Under the pieces are notes generated by a model that saw nothing but the letters and a program-made list of their open reading frames with translations, was not told the origin of the DNA and searched no databases. From Tipula vernalis (Eukaryota; Arthropoda; Insecta; Diptera; Tipulidae), in assembly GCA_958295665.1 (NCBI GenBank), contig OY282558.1, positions 24,365,409-24,429,408 of the forward strand: a DNA stretch of 64,000 nucleotides, given 5' to 3'. Shown in pieces: positions 12,101-24,255 of this stretch. The translations under genes were made by a program, and so were the position numbers. How positions within the stretch are numbered: position 1 is the first letter of the stretch; every line of letters begins with the position of its first letter.

Positions 12101-14120
12101 TTTTTTTTTATTTATTTATTTTTTATTTTAATTAGTTTATAGCTCTATGGAATGAAAATAAAAAGCTCAACAAAGTGGTTTTCTGTATTGGTTGTTGTTA
12201 TTTTTTTTGGTTTTTCTTTATACTTGTTTCGTTCGTTCGTTTTATTATATTTTCATGGAAAGCTTAAAATAGAAAATAAAACCAAAAACATAAAAAAAAA
12301 TAAAAAATAATGAAAAGCTAATTTTCTTTTTGAAAGTCAAAAAATAATTCATCATTCGTTTTTATTTTGTGTAATAAAACTTTTTATTTTTATTATTGCA
12401 ATGGAAAATTTTTTAAGGAGCAACGCTAAATACGCATCAAATGTAAATGCTGATGAAGATATTTAACTTTTGGTATTTAACTAAACATAAATCATTCGCA
12501 GAAATAATGTTGCATAAACGTTATAGTACAAGTTGCGGTGCTTGCACTTTTACGACACGAAAACAAGGAAACAAGTGTAACAGTTTCAGTAAAATGTGTG
12601 CAGCTAAGAGCAACGCTCTCGGATTGCTGTAACACAAATCGGGATTATATCATTTTAAATTTAACGTAGGACCGGCTACGAAATCACCCCAGACATTTAG
12701 TCAATACCATCTTTGGTTATACTTAAATAGCTTTCATTGATTGAATTAGCTGTATCAAGTGAATTTTTGGTCGTTTTTGTATTGATTATTCATTGATGGC
12801 AAAACAACTTCACTTTTATCAAATTAAAGATAGCTTTTCCAGGTTTAGCTCTGTGTCTAAGCATTATGGTTTCTAGGTAAAATTACTACTCTAACTCTAC
12901 TGCTATTTCTTATTAAGAACTTGCACCAACCTAAAAATAAGATTTTATTTAGTTGTGCTATTTTCAGACGGTTTAGCTCTAAAGTAAAGCCATCTACAAG
13001 TAAATTATTTAACAAGCATAAAACATTCAAAATAAGTCATAATCATACTACGATTAAATTATCGTAAAATTTTAGGTAATTACCGTACCGAACAATAATA
13101 TTGTCAAAATTCTTATTCTATTGTATAATTTCAAATTCTTGTAATTTTACACTAATCATTTGCGCCATGCTTGACCACAGTTTGGAAGAAAATTAAAGTG
13201 AAGTCAGGTTATTTCAAAATCCACACAATTTTTAGTTGCTTATATAGGCTATTCAGATTTATACCCTGAATAGCGAACGATGAAAAAAATTATGAGACCT
13301 TTGTAGGCAATTAAAATTCTTGTTCGTTTTCTGAAGAAACCTCTGTCAATACCCAATCAAAAAAGATACAACGCATAAATACATTCCGGTTAAAGTTAAT
13401 CAAGTTTACCAATACCCACACCAATGAAGATATGGCCAAGTTAAGAAAATCTTCTACATTTTCAGAGGCTTTGTAGTGATTCACTCATGCAATTAATTAT
13501 TCCAATTCGTTTATCCCTACAATTATTCGAAATGCAACTCATTTCGACTACAAAATATAATTGTATTTGAATAGCCTTTTTCAGCTTAGTAGTGACAATT
13601 AAGTGTATTTTGATTTACTCTAGGGTTCGAATCTGTGCTTAAATATATTCCACATATAATATATTTGTACCTAGAGTTCACTACTTTGTACTAAGCAAAT
13701 ATCTTGGACACCTTAGTACAACACTCAAAACAATTTCACCACCATCTTTTGTAGTTATTCATAACTAATCATCAAATAATGTTTTAGCTGAATTTTACTT
13801 TTATTTCAGTGCGCTGTTTACGTACTTAAAATTCATCTCAAATCTTTTGGTTCATCGTCTCAAACGATACAAAAAATACTTTTTTCCTCAAAACCCGACT
13901 GACACACAAATAAAAAAGTTAACAAGAAAAGCTAAATAAAAATAGTGGTTGCGTTATAAAATTTGGCTCAAAATTTTCGCGATTCAATTAATTTTATATT
14001 TTCCTAAATTATATTTAATAAAAGTGGTGGTGGATTTTATTTATTAAATATTGTAGTGCTAATTAAAATTATAAATATAAAACCGGCGCATACAGAGAAT
14101 TGTGCAGCCGTCAGTGTAAC
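9132..14120. other. AT-rich non-coding DNA with one foldback repeat
   Basis: Apart from the foldback at 9369-9525 I recognise no gene or transposon end. Simple repeats and long A/T runs are frequent. A 61-codon frame at 12447-12632 has no family resemblance and no supporting context. Confidence 0.55.
9369..9525. repeat. Foldback (inverted-repeat) element with a third partial copy nearby
   Basis: The arm at 9369-9417 (GGCTGCCTCTAGGTTAATTC...) is an imperfect reverse complement of the arm at 9479-9525 (...GAATTGGCCCAGAGGTAGCC), with a loop of about 60 bp. A third copy of the arm core (GGGTCAGTTCTGAATCCGGT, 9259-9278) lies upstream in the same sense as the left arm. Probably a small non-autonomous element or its remnant. 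Confidence 0.6.
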
Positions 14121-14139
14121 TTGTGAATTTTTATTACCA

Positions 14140-15065
14140 TTGCGCCCCAAAACCAACAGCTTCTTCATACTGAATGAGGGCTTGCTCTTTACGCTTTAAA
14201 ATTTCAAAGCTCTTTCAGCGTTAGGATCGTTGTTTACAAAATATGGCTGGAATTATCTTTCCAGGCCCCTTGAAGCTGTGTTTGAATAAACGTTCTATTG
14301 CGTCGTCGCTATCGTCATTAACTCCTCCAGTGTCATCGACTACCACACTGACTAAGTCTAAAGAGCCCTTCTTCTAGAATTTCGTTATTTCCAAAATATC
14401 TCTTCAATGTCGCGAATACTAAGGTCACCGCATCCTTTCCTTCCAAGAGAATGCGCTAAACTGTATATCTTTCTTTTATCACAGAAGTTAACTTATGAAT
14501 ATATCTAGTAAAAGGAGAACTTCACATTCTTGATTTTTTCGTTCCAACGTTCCAAATAAAATTTATGTAACTTTTCGTACGAAGCAATTATGAAGTCAAT
14601 CCTCGATTAAGGTATATGTAATCCGCGCTTTTTCATGAGCCTTCCAATGATCTGGTAGATTGGTCATGTTAATCATTTAATCCCAACCTCAACAATGCGT
14701 TACTACAGAAAAGTAAAGTCAAACGATCTTTCGCAGCTTTAAATTCACTGGCAGACCTCTCAGATTTCGACAAATAACTTGTATTAGGCATTTTTAGCAG
14801 AACAGACATAACTTATTTGTATTAAATACCTGATCTGTGGAACATAACTGTTTTGTTTTGTAATTCTTGCCATTTAGGTGGATATTCTTTGGCTGATTTT
14901 TTTTTACCCGACGTAGTTTCACCTTTGAATTGGAGATTATTAATGTCGTACCGCTTCTTGAACATTGGTAACCATCCTTAACTGGCAGTATATTCCTTTG
15001 CAGAAGGCGTCGTTTCCTTTAACTGGTTAAAATTCTAAAGAGCCATCCATGGAAATGCTATCTAT
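14140..15065 (-). pseudogene. Pogo/Tigger-type transposase relic
   Basis: On the minus strand the stretch near 14970-14885 reads GWLPMFKKRYDINNLQFKGE and then KKSAKEYPPKWQELQ. This fits the second helix-turn-helix of CENP-B/Tc5-type DNA-binding domains (GWL..FK.RH.I....GE) in Tigger transposases. Further on, near 14820-14705, it reads LLKMPNTSYLSKSERSASEF followed by KAAKDRLTLLFCSNA. This is the segment just after the first catalytic aspartate in the DDE_1 domain. Stops and indels interrupt the frame many times, and the aspartates themselves are not clear. It is an old dead copy. Element ends were not found. Confidence 0.75.
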
Positions 15066-17930
15066 GGGTATCCTATTTTTCAGGTTATTCTCGACTCAAA
15101 TATTAAAATTTTCTCCTTAATTTCCAGAATATTGAGTACATTTCTGGAATCTTGTAAAAGTGAAACCATTCAAATGGAGTACCGTGTAAATCAAGGGATG
15201 AGAATACATTGTATTCTTACCCAAATATGTACATAATAACTGTATTATAGTCATAAAAGTACCGAAAATAAATTAAAATTAATTCCTTTAATACATATCT
15301 GTTGACTTTTCTAGTTTCTAGCGTATACAAAGGAATCATAAATCATAGATCAACTGCTTTAACGGTAATAATTTAAACTCATATAAAGTTGCACTTTGTC
15401 ATCCTAACTTTTCTCTACCAGAGATCCTTTAAATTATAACAAAAATTGATTTGGATTTATTTGCATTTCAGATTAGATTACCAAAATAATTCAAAATTAA
15501 ACAAAACGAAATTAATTCATTCATTTAGGTTCAAGGATCATGATCATCATGTTATACCCTATTCCCTTTAGGTTGAGTAACATTTCTGATAGATTTAAAT
15601 CTCGTATAAAATTAGATCTAATTTAATTAAAAATCATTTTATTTTATAAAAAAAATTACAAAAAAAAATTGTCACACTGTACGCTAGATCATAAAGAAAA
15701 GTCACGCCAGGCGCAGCTTAATATTTGTTGCATGCGAAACTTCATTCATTCAATTAAATTGCTTAAAAGGGGCAATGTATAATTTTATATATTTTACTCA
15801 AATTAAAAAATTAATAAAACAAAAGGTTTTATCAAACACTATTTACACTATGTGATTTGCATGTAATATTTGTTGTACAATATTTTGCTGCAATAAGGGA
15901 ATCTTATAGCGTAAACATCAGAAAATCATAGTGCATGTTGTGCAAAATGTATGTGCAATATTTTTGACAGGATACCTAGCCATTTGTTTCTATATTTTTT
16001 AATCAAACATTTAAATTTTATCAAAATTGAGTGGAAAATTGCATGCAATTTATTTTTCCGATTGTATAACAAATATTGCATGTAAATTGGTTAGTGTAAA
16101 GGGTACTTTTGAGGTAAAACATTTCATTTTATGCTGAATAAACTGTACAGGAATAACAAAGCGAAATGGAAAATAATGATTACGAATCCAATAAGAATTT
16201 TAAATATCTAATTAGTGTTAGCTAATTACACTGTTTAAAAAACATTCATGAGGGAGTTATATGACTTAGAAAGAGACAAACTAGGAAATATATTATTTCT
16301 TATTGGATTACTAATTTTAATTATTATAAATTAATATAAACCCCTTTCAAAATACTTAATATATATTCAAAACAAAAGAATTAAAACCAGCACTATGTCG
16401 CGTCCAACTAAACCTTATTCAAAAATACAAACCTACTACAAATGCACATATGGATGCTACACGTAATATGGTCCGAAATCCGACATGCTGGCCTCCCAAA
16501 TTTAAGCGAATATTTTAATATGCATGCATCATAAAAATTAATAATATTATTGAGTCAACCGCTGACATGATTTATAGCCAGCATGACATCAAGACACAGG
16601 CGAAAGTTGTAATTGATTTGAATTCCCAAATTCTAGAAGTTTCAAAATCACTTTTACCAAAATGCTTTGTAATATATTGGCCTTGAATTGGCCATTAGCT
16701 TTATGAATGTTTTTGGTTGCCTCGATTATACCTATACAATTTTAATTAACAAATAGTTGGCGAAAAAGTTAAAGTGGCTGTGATTATTTGCTCTGCTCAC
16801 TTTATTGATATTATAGCAAACATATTACAAAAAAGTGTAATAATATTAAACTGGCCTAGAAAAACTTACTTAATATAATAGACAATTTTAGTAGCATTCT
16901 CATTTATGATAGAATAGAGGAAATTGACAAAAAAATTTATCCTTTGGCGTTATTTTCTGCAACCCAATTTTGACAGACGATGTTTCGGAAGCTTTTGAAC
17001 TATTTAAAATAGTTTTAATTAAAACGTATTTACCAGATGAATCTGGTACGACATCTTGTTATTGGCGAATTCGACATATCAAAATATGTTTAACTCGATG
17101 CATATGAAAATATCAGACAAGTACTTACCACTTGTCTATGGTGGAGTTCTTGTATACGAACTCTACGATGTCTTATTATTGAATAATTAATAAAACACTC
17201 AAAATACTAAAGTATCTCAATGGGGTTGTGGTGGAAACTCTAGGCGAGTGCTAACGAATGGTTTATAGTGCCGTTTACATTTTAAATTTGTAATTGTTTT
17301 ACTTAATATTTTCTTTCTTAACAATTCTTATAAGAATCGAATTTTACACTATATTAACAATACATATATGTTTTGTGATTTTTATAAACTTAAACAGCCG
17401 TCTAAAATATTTTTTGTTCTAAACTCATAACGTGCGATAGTGTCGTGACAGTAATACACAATCTAACATGAACCCCTTTCATAGTACATTTTTGAGTGGT
17501 TACTTGAATCTATAGCATATGTAGCTCTACTGTAAATGTCGATGGTTTCTAAGTAAACATTTAAGTAACATTAATCATATATTTTATATTTTTTGGGAAT
17601 CAGAGATGTACATTTTTTAATATTTAAATAAAACGAGAATTAATTCAATTTTAAAATGATTGGTTAAAAGGCTTAAAACAGGATTATTAACAGATTAATT
17701 ATTTTTACGAAATCACTCATTGCGTTCAAAATATAAACGCTTTGTTCCTGCCGTAAATTGGTGTCACTTACTATATGATAGATTACAATTAACCATTCAA
17801 AGAAAAAATCTCCAGTCACCATCTAAAAAATCAAAAGGAAAAATAATTTATTTGAATCAAATATAAGTTCAAATAATTTCATTGTGTGCTTTTTATCTTA
17901 GTGCAATTAAGAATGTTTACTTTAAGACCG
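15066..17930. other. AT-rich non-coding DNA, nothing recognised
   Basis: No open frame of note, no transposon ends and no RNA gene seen. Base composition resembles the flanks of the tandem array. Confidence 0.5.
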
Positions 17931-17938
17931 AGCTATAA

Positions 17939-18205
17939 CCAAGGCTGGGCAAATTACATTACACTGAGTAATTAAAATACTTTTCCGAGTTACAGCAAAC
18001 TCAGTAATTAAAATACAAATTACAATTACTTTCGAGTGGAGTAATTAAAATACATGTTACAATTACTTTACATTTGTAAATTGATAAATTTGATTTGACA
18101 AAATTCATTTAGTGAAAAAAACGTATCATTAGAAAAAGATTATTATGATAAGTTTTATGCTGATGACTCTGGAACCAAATTTTAATAAGCCTTGTAAAAA
18201 TTTAA
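17939..18205 (+). repeat. hAT-like terminal sequence, left border of the tandem array
   Basis: It begins CAAGGCTGGGCAAATTACAT, which resembles the ends of several hAT-type non-autonomous elements. The motif GTAATTAAAATAC then recurs several times. From there to about 18205 it matches 23830-24055 in the same orientation. The left copy has about 40 bp more, and the right copy carries a few other substitutions. Confidence 0.6.
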
Positions 18206-19012
18206 ATCGGGATGGAACGGGCCCTTCAATCACCCAGTTAAAAACCCTAATCCATACGAATCGTTCGTTTAGTAAAAGTTATACAAAATTATATTTTTGA
18301 AATCGCACTCAATTCTCAAGGGCTAATACCGGCCATTGCCAACAATGATGACAAAGGTTTTGCACTAGGAATATTCCCTTTAATTACCACAAGTCAAAGC
18401 ACTTGGAATAGGCCCTTAAATTACCTAGTCAAAAAACCTAATCCATACGAATCGTTCGTTTAGTAAAAGTTCTACAAAATTATATTTTTGAAATCGCACT
18501 CAATTCTCAAGGGCTAATATCGGCCATTGGCAGCAATGATGACAAAGGTTTGGCTAGCACGTGGAATAGGACCTTTAATTACCACAAGTCAAAGAACTTG
18601 GAATAGGCCCTTTTATTACCTAGTCAAAACCCCTAATCCATACGAATCGTTCGTTTAGTAAAAGTTCTACAAAATTATATTTTTGAAATAGCACTCAACC
18701 CTCAAGGGCCAATATCGGCAATTGCCAACAATGATGACACAGGTTTGGCTAGCACATGGAAAAGGCCCTTTAATTACCTAGTCAAAAACCCTAATCCATA
18801 CGAATCGTTCGTTTAGTAAAAGTTCTACAAAATTATATTTTTGAAATCGCACTCAACCCTTAAGGGCCAATATCGGCCATTGCCAACAATGATGATAAAG
18901 GTTTGGCTAGCACATGGAATAGGACCCTTAATTACCTAATTAAAAAACCCTAATTTATAAGAATCGTTCATTTAGTAAAAGTTCTACAAAATTATATTTT
19001 TGAAATCGCACT

Positions 19013-21380
19013 GAATTCTCAAGGGCTAATACCGGCCATTGCCAACAATGATGACAAAGGTTTTGCACTTAGGATAGGCCCTTTAATTACCACAAGTCAA
19101 AGCACTTGGAATAGGCCCTTTAATTACCTAGTCAAAAACCCTAATCCATACGAATCGTTCGTTTAGTAAAAGTTCTACAAAATTATATTTTGGAAATCGC
19201 ACTCAACCCTAAAGGGCCAATATCGGCCATTGCCAACAATGATGATAAAGGTTTGGCTAGCACTTGGAATAGGACCCTTAATTACCTAATTAAAAACCCC
19301 TAATTTATGAGAATCGTCCGTTTATTAAAATTTATACAAAATTATATTTTTGAAATCGCACTCAATTCTCAAGGGCAAATACCGGCCATTGCCAACATTG
19401 ATGACAAAGGTTTTAAACTTGGAATATGCCCTTTAATTACCACAAGTCACAGCACTTGGAATAGGTTCTTTAATTACCTAGTCAAATCCCTAATCCATAC
19501 GAATCGTTCGTTTAGTAAAAGTTCTTCAAAATTATATTTTTGAAATCGCACTCAATTCTCAAGGGCTTATATCGGCCATTGACAGCAATGATGACAAAGG
19601 TTTGGCTAGCACTTGGAATATGCCCCTTAATTACCACAAGTCAAAGCACTTGGAATAGGCCCTTTAATTACCTAGTCAAAAACCCTAATCCATACGAATC
19701 GTTCGTTTAGTAAAAGTTCTACAAAATTATATTTTTGAAATCGCACTCAATCCTTAAGGGCCAATATCGGCCATTGCCAACAATGATGATAAAGGTTTGG
19801 CTAGCACTTGGAATTGGACGCTTAATTACCTAATTAAAAAACCCTAATTTGTAAGAATCGTTCATTTAGTAAAAGTTCTACAAAATTATATTTTTGAAAT
19901 CGCACTGAATTCTCAAGGGCTAATACCGGCCATTGCCAACAATGATGACAAGGGTTTTGCACTTGGAATAGGCCCTTTAATTACCACAAGTCAAAGCACT
20001 TGTAATAGGCCCTTTAATTACCTAGTCAAAAACCCTAATCCATACGAATCGTTCGTTTAGTAAAAGTTCTACAAAATTATATTTTTGAAATCGCACTCAA
20101 CCCTTAAGGGCCAATATCGGCCATTGCCAACAATGATGATAAAGGTTTGGCTAGCACTTGGAATAGGACCCTTAATTACCTAATTAAAAAACCCTAATTT
20201 ATAAGAATCGTTCATTTAGTAAAAGTTCTACAAAATTATATTTTTGAAATCACACTCAATTCTCAAGGGCTAATACCGGCCATTGCCAACAATGATGACA
20301 AAGGTTTTGCACTTAGGATAGGCCCTTTAATTACCACAAGTCAAAGCACTTGGAATAGGCCCTTTAATTACCTAGTCAAAAATCCTAATCCATACGAATC
20401 GTTCGATTAGTAAAAGTTCTACAAAATTATATTTTGGAAATCGCACTCAACCCTAAAGGGCCAATATCGGCCATTGTCAACAATGATGATAAAGGTTTGG
20501 CTAGCACTTGGAATAGGACCCTTAATTACCTAATTAAAAACCCCTAATTTATGAGAATCGTCCGTTTAGTAAAATTTATACAAAATTATATTTTTGAAAT
20601 CGCACTCAATTCTCAAGGGCAAATACCGGCCATTGCCAACATTGATGATAAAGGTTTTAAACTTGGAATATGCCCTTTAATTACCACAAGTCACAGCACT
20701 TGGAATAGGTTCTTTAATTACCTAGTCAAATTCCTAATCCATACGAATCGTTCGTTTAGTAAAAGTTCTACAAAATTATATTTTTGAAATCGCACTCAAT
20801 TCTCAAGGGCTAATATCGGCCATTGACAGCAATGATGACAAAGGTTTGGCTAGCACTTGGAATATGCCCCTTAATTACCACAAGTCAAAGCACTTGGAAT
20901 AGGCCCTTTAATTACCTAGTCAAAAACCCTAATCCATACGAATCGTTCGTTTAGTAAAAGTTCTACAAAATTATATTTTTGAAATCGCACTCAATTCTCA
21001 AGGGCTAATATCGGCCATTGACAGCAATGATGACAAAGGTGTGGCTAGGTCATGGAATAGGCCCTTTATTACCACAAGTCAAAGCACTTGGAATAGGCCC
21101 TTTTATTACCTAGTCAAAAACTCTAATCCATACGAATCGTTCGTTTAGTAAAAGTTCTACAAAATTATATTTTTGAAATCGCACTCAATTCTCAAGGGCT
21201 AATATCGGCCATTGACAGCAATGATGACAAAGGTTTGGCTAGCACGTGGAATAGGACCTTTAATTACCACAAGTCAAAGCACTTGGAATAGGCCCTTTTA
21301 TTACCTAGTCAAAACCCCTAATCCATACGAATCGTTCGTTTAGTAAAAGTTCTACAAAATTATATTTTTGAAATCGCACT
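19013..21380 (+). repeat. Higher-order duplication inside the array, copy 1 (2,368 bp)
   Basis: Positions 19013-21380 match 21381-23748 at a fixed offset of 2,368 bp with only scattered differences (for example TTCTTCAAAA at 19521 against TTCTACAAAA, and GGACGCTT near 19816 against GGACCCTT). Inside each copy a shorter shift of 1,244 bp also aligns (19307 to 20551, and 21675 to 22919). Confidence 0.9.
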
Positions 21381-23748
21381 CAATTCTCAAGGGCTAATAC
21401 CGGCCATTGCCAACAATGATGACAAAGGTTTTGCACTTAGGATAGGCCCTTTAATTACCACAAGTCAAAGCACTTGGAATAGGCCCTTTAATTACCTAGT
21501 CAAAAACCCTAATCCATACGAATCGTTCGTTTAGTAAAAGTTCTACAAAATTATATTTTGGAAATCGCACTCAACCCTAAAGGGCCAATATCGGCCATTG
21601 CCAACAATGATGATAAAGGTTTGGCTAGCACTTGGAATAGGACCCTTAATTACCTAATTAAAAACCCCTAATTTATGAGAATCGTCCGTTTATTAAAATT
21701 TATACAAAATTATATTTTTGAAATCGCACTCAATTCTCAAGGGCAAATACCGGCCATTGCCAACATTGATGACAAAGGTTTTAAACTTGGAATATGCCCT
21801 TTAATTACCACAAGTCACAGCACTTGGAATAGGTTCTTTAATTACCTAGTCAAATCCCTAATCCATACGAATCGTTCGTTTAGTAAAAGTTCTACAAAAT
21901 TATATTTTTGAAATCGCACTCAATTCTCAAGGGCTTATATCGGCCATTGACAGCAATGATGACAAAGGTTTGGCTAGCACTTGGAATATGCCCCTTAATT
22001 ACCACAAGTCAAAGCACTTGGAATAGGCCCTTTAATTACCTAGTCAAAAACCCTAATCCATACGAATCGTTCGTTTAGTAAAAGTTCTACAAAATTATAT
22101 TTTTGAAATCGCACTCAATCCTTAAGGGCCAATATCGGCCATTGCCAACAATGATGATAAAGGTTTGGCTAGCACTTGGAATTGGACCCTTAATTACCTA
22201 ATTAAAAAACCCTAATTTGTAAGAATCGTTCATTTAGTAAAAGTTCTACAAAATTATATTTTTGAAATCGCACTGAATTCTCAAGGGCTAATACCGGCCA
22301 TTGCCAACAATGATGACAAGGGTTTTGCACTTGGAATAGGCCCTTTAATTACCACAAGTCAAAGCACTTGTAATAGGCCCTTTAATTACCTAGTCAAAAA
22401 CCCTAATCCATACGAATCGTTCGTTTAGTAAAAGTTCTACAAAATTATATTTTTGAAATCGCACTCAACCCTTAAGGGCCAATATCGGCCATTGCCAACA
22501 ATGATGATAAAGGTTTGGCTAGCACTTGGAATAGGACCCTTAATTACCTAATTAAAAAACCCTAATTTATAAGAATCGTTCATTTAGTAACAGTTCTACA
22601 AAATTATATTTTTGAAATCACACTCAATTCTCAAGGGCTAATACCGGCCATTGCCAACAATGATGACAAAGGTTTTGCACTTGGAATAGGCCCTTTAATT
22701 ACCACAAGTCAAAGCACTTGTAATAGGCCCTTTAATTACCTAGTCAAAAACCCTAATCCATACGAATCGTTCGTTTAGTAAAAGTTCTACAAAATTATAT
22801 TTTGGAAATCGCACTCAACCCTAAAGGGCCAATATCGGCCATTGTCAACAATGATGATAAAGGTTTGGCTAGCACTTGGAATAGGACCCTTAATTACCTA
22901 ATTAAAAACCCCTAATTTATGAGAATCGTCCGTTTAGTAAAATTTATACAAAATTATATTTTTGAAATCGCACTCAATTCTCAAGGGCAAATACCGGCCA
23001 TTGCCAACATTGATGACAAAGGTTTTAAACTTGGAATATGCCCTTTAATTACCACAAGTCACAGCACTTGGAATAGGTTCTTTAATTACCTAGTCAAATT
23101 CCTAATCCATACGAATCGTTCGTTTAGTAAAAGTTCTACAAAATTATATTTTTGAAATCGCACTCAATTCTCAAGGGCTAATATCGGCCATTGACAGCAA
23201 TGATGACAAAGGTTTGGCTAGCACTTGGAATATGCCCCTTAATTACCACAAGTCAAAGCACTTGGAATAGGCCCTTTAATTACCTAGTCAAAAACCCTAA
23301 TCCATACGAATCGTTCGTTTAGTAAAAGTTCTACAAAATTATATTTTTGAAATCGCACTCAATTCTCAAGGGCTAATATCGGCCATTGACAGCAATGATG
23401 ACAAAGGTGTGGCTAGGTCATGGAATAGGCCCTTTATTACCACAAGTCAAAGCACTTGGAATAGGCCCTTTTATTACCTAGTCAAAAACTCTAATCCATA
23501 CGAATCGTTCGTTTAGTAAAAGTTCTACAAAATTATATTTTTGAAATCGCACTCAATTCTCAAGGGCTAATATCGGCCATTGACAGCAATGATGACAAAG
23601 GTTTGGCTAGCACGTGGAATAGGACCTTTAATTACCACAAGTCAAAGCACTTGGAATAGGCCCTTTTATTACCTAGTCAAAACCCCTAATCCATACGAAT
23701 CGTTCGTTTAGTAAAAGTTCTACAAAATTATATTTTTGAAATCGCACT
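21381..23748 (+). repeat. Higher-order duplication inside the array, copy 2 (2,368 bp)
   Basis: Second copy of the 2,368 bp block, directly joined to the first. Similarity ends at about 23748, where the array continues as ACTGTTAAGGGCC in place of the expected ATTCTCAAGGGCT. One diverged monomer remains before the right border. Confidence 0.9.
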
Positions 23749-23829
23749 CAACTGTTAAGGGCCAATATCGCCCATTGCCAACAATGATGACAAAGGTGTG
23801 GCTTACTTATGGAATAGGACCCTTAATTA

Positions 23830-24255
23830 CCTAATTACAATGCTGTGCAAATTATATTACACTGAGTAATTAAAATACTTTTCCTAGTTGCAGCAAACTC
23901 AGTAATTAAAATACAAATTACAAATACTTTACATTTGTAAATTGATAAATTTGATTTGACAAAATTCATTTAGTGAAAAAACGTATCATTAGAAAAAGAT
24001 TATTAAGATTAGGTTTTATGCTGATGACTCTGGAACCAAATTTTAATAAGCCTTGAAAGATGTAAATAAGAAATTTCAAAAACTGGGGTAATTAAAATAC
24101 AAATTACAATTACTTAGAATTTAAGTAATTAAAATACAAGATACTGTTACTTGGAGAATGAGTAATTAAAATACAAATTACAAATTGTAATTTCTATTTT
24201 AATTACGTAATTCAAATACATGTAATTCATTACTCCGAGCCAATTGCACGCAAAA
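23830..24255 (+). repeat. hAT-like element, right border of the tandem array
   Basis: It starts with a copy of the left border (GCTGTGCAAATTATATTACA...) and continues past the shared segment through more GTAATTAAAATAC motifs to GTAATTCATTACTCCGAGCC at about 24241. Reversed, that end resembles the start loosely (CAA..GGCT....TTACA), so this may be a complete short non-autonomous element of about 420 bp. No matching 8 bp target duplication was found. Confidence 0.5.

Larger units (their letters stand above)
18215..23835 (+). repeat. 5.6 kb tandem (minisatellite-like) array of alternating ~191 and ~159 bp monomers
   Basis: The landmark CCTAATCC/CCTAATTT recurs at 18246, 18437, 18632, 18789, 18949, 19139, 19299, 19489, 19684, 19843, 20034, 20193 and 20384, and so on to about 23,700. 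Spacings alternate near 190-195 and 157-160, so the repeat is a ~350 bp dimer. I estimate about 32 monomers from total length. The long monomer differs from the short one mainly by an internal duplication of about 32 bp (GCACTTGGAATAGGCCCTTT and its flank). Other constant blocks are TACGAATCGTTCGTTTAGTA and the stretch ending GGCCATTGCCAACAATGATG. No coding function is likely. Confidence 0.97.

Noticed and set aside
19307..23155. Four 78-codon frames of nearly identical sequence (19307, 20551, 21675, 22919)
   Set aside because: They are copies of one chance frame in the tandem array, spaced by the array's own duplication lengths. Monomers that lack the frame are equally conserved, so there is no sign of protein selection.
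18215..23835. CRISPR-like array
   Set aside because: Repeats are contiguous with no unique spacers and monomers of 159-195 bp, and the rest of the window is eukaryotic retroelements.
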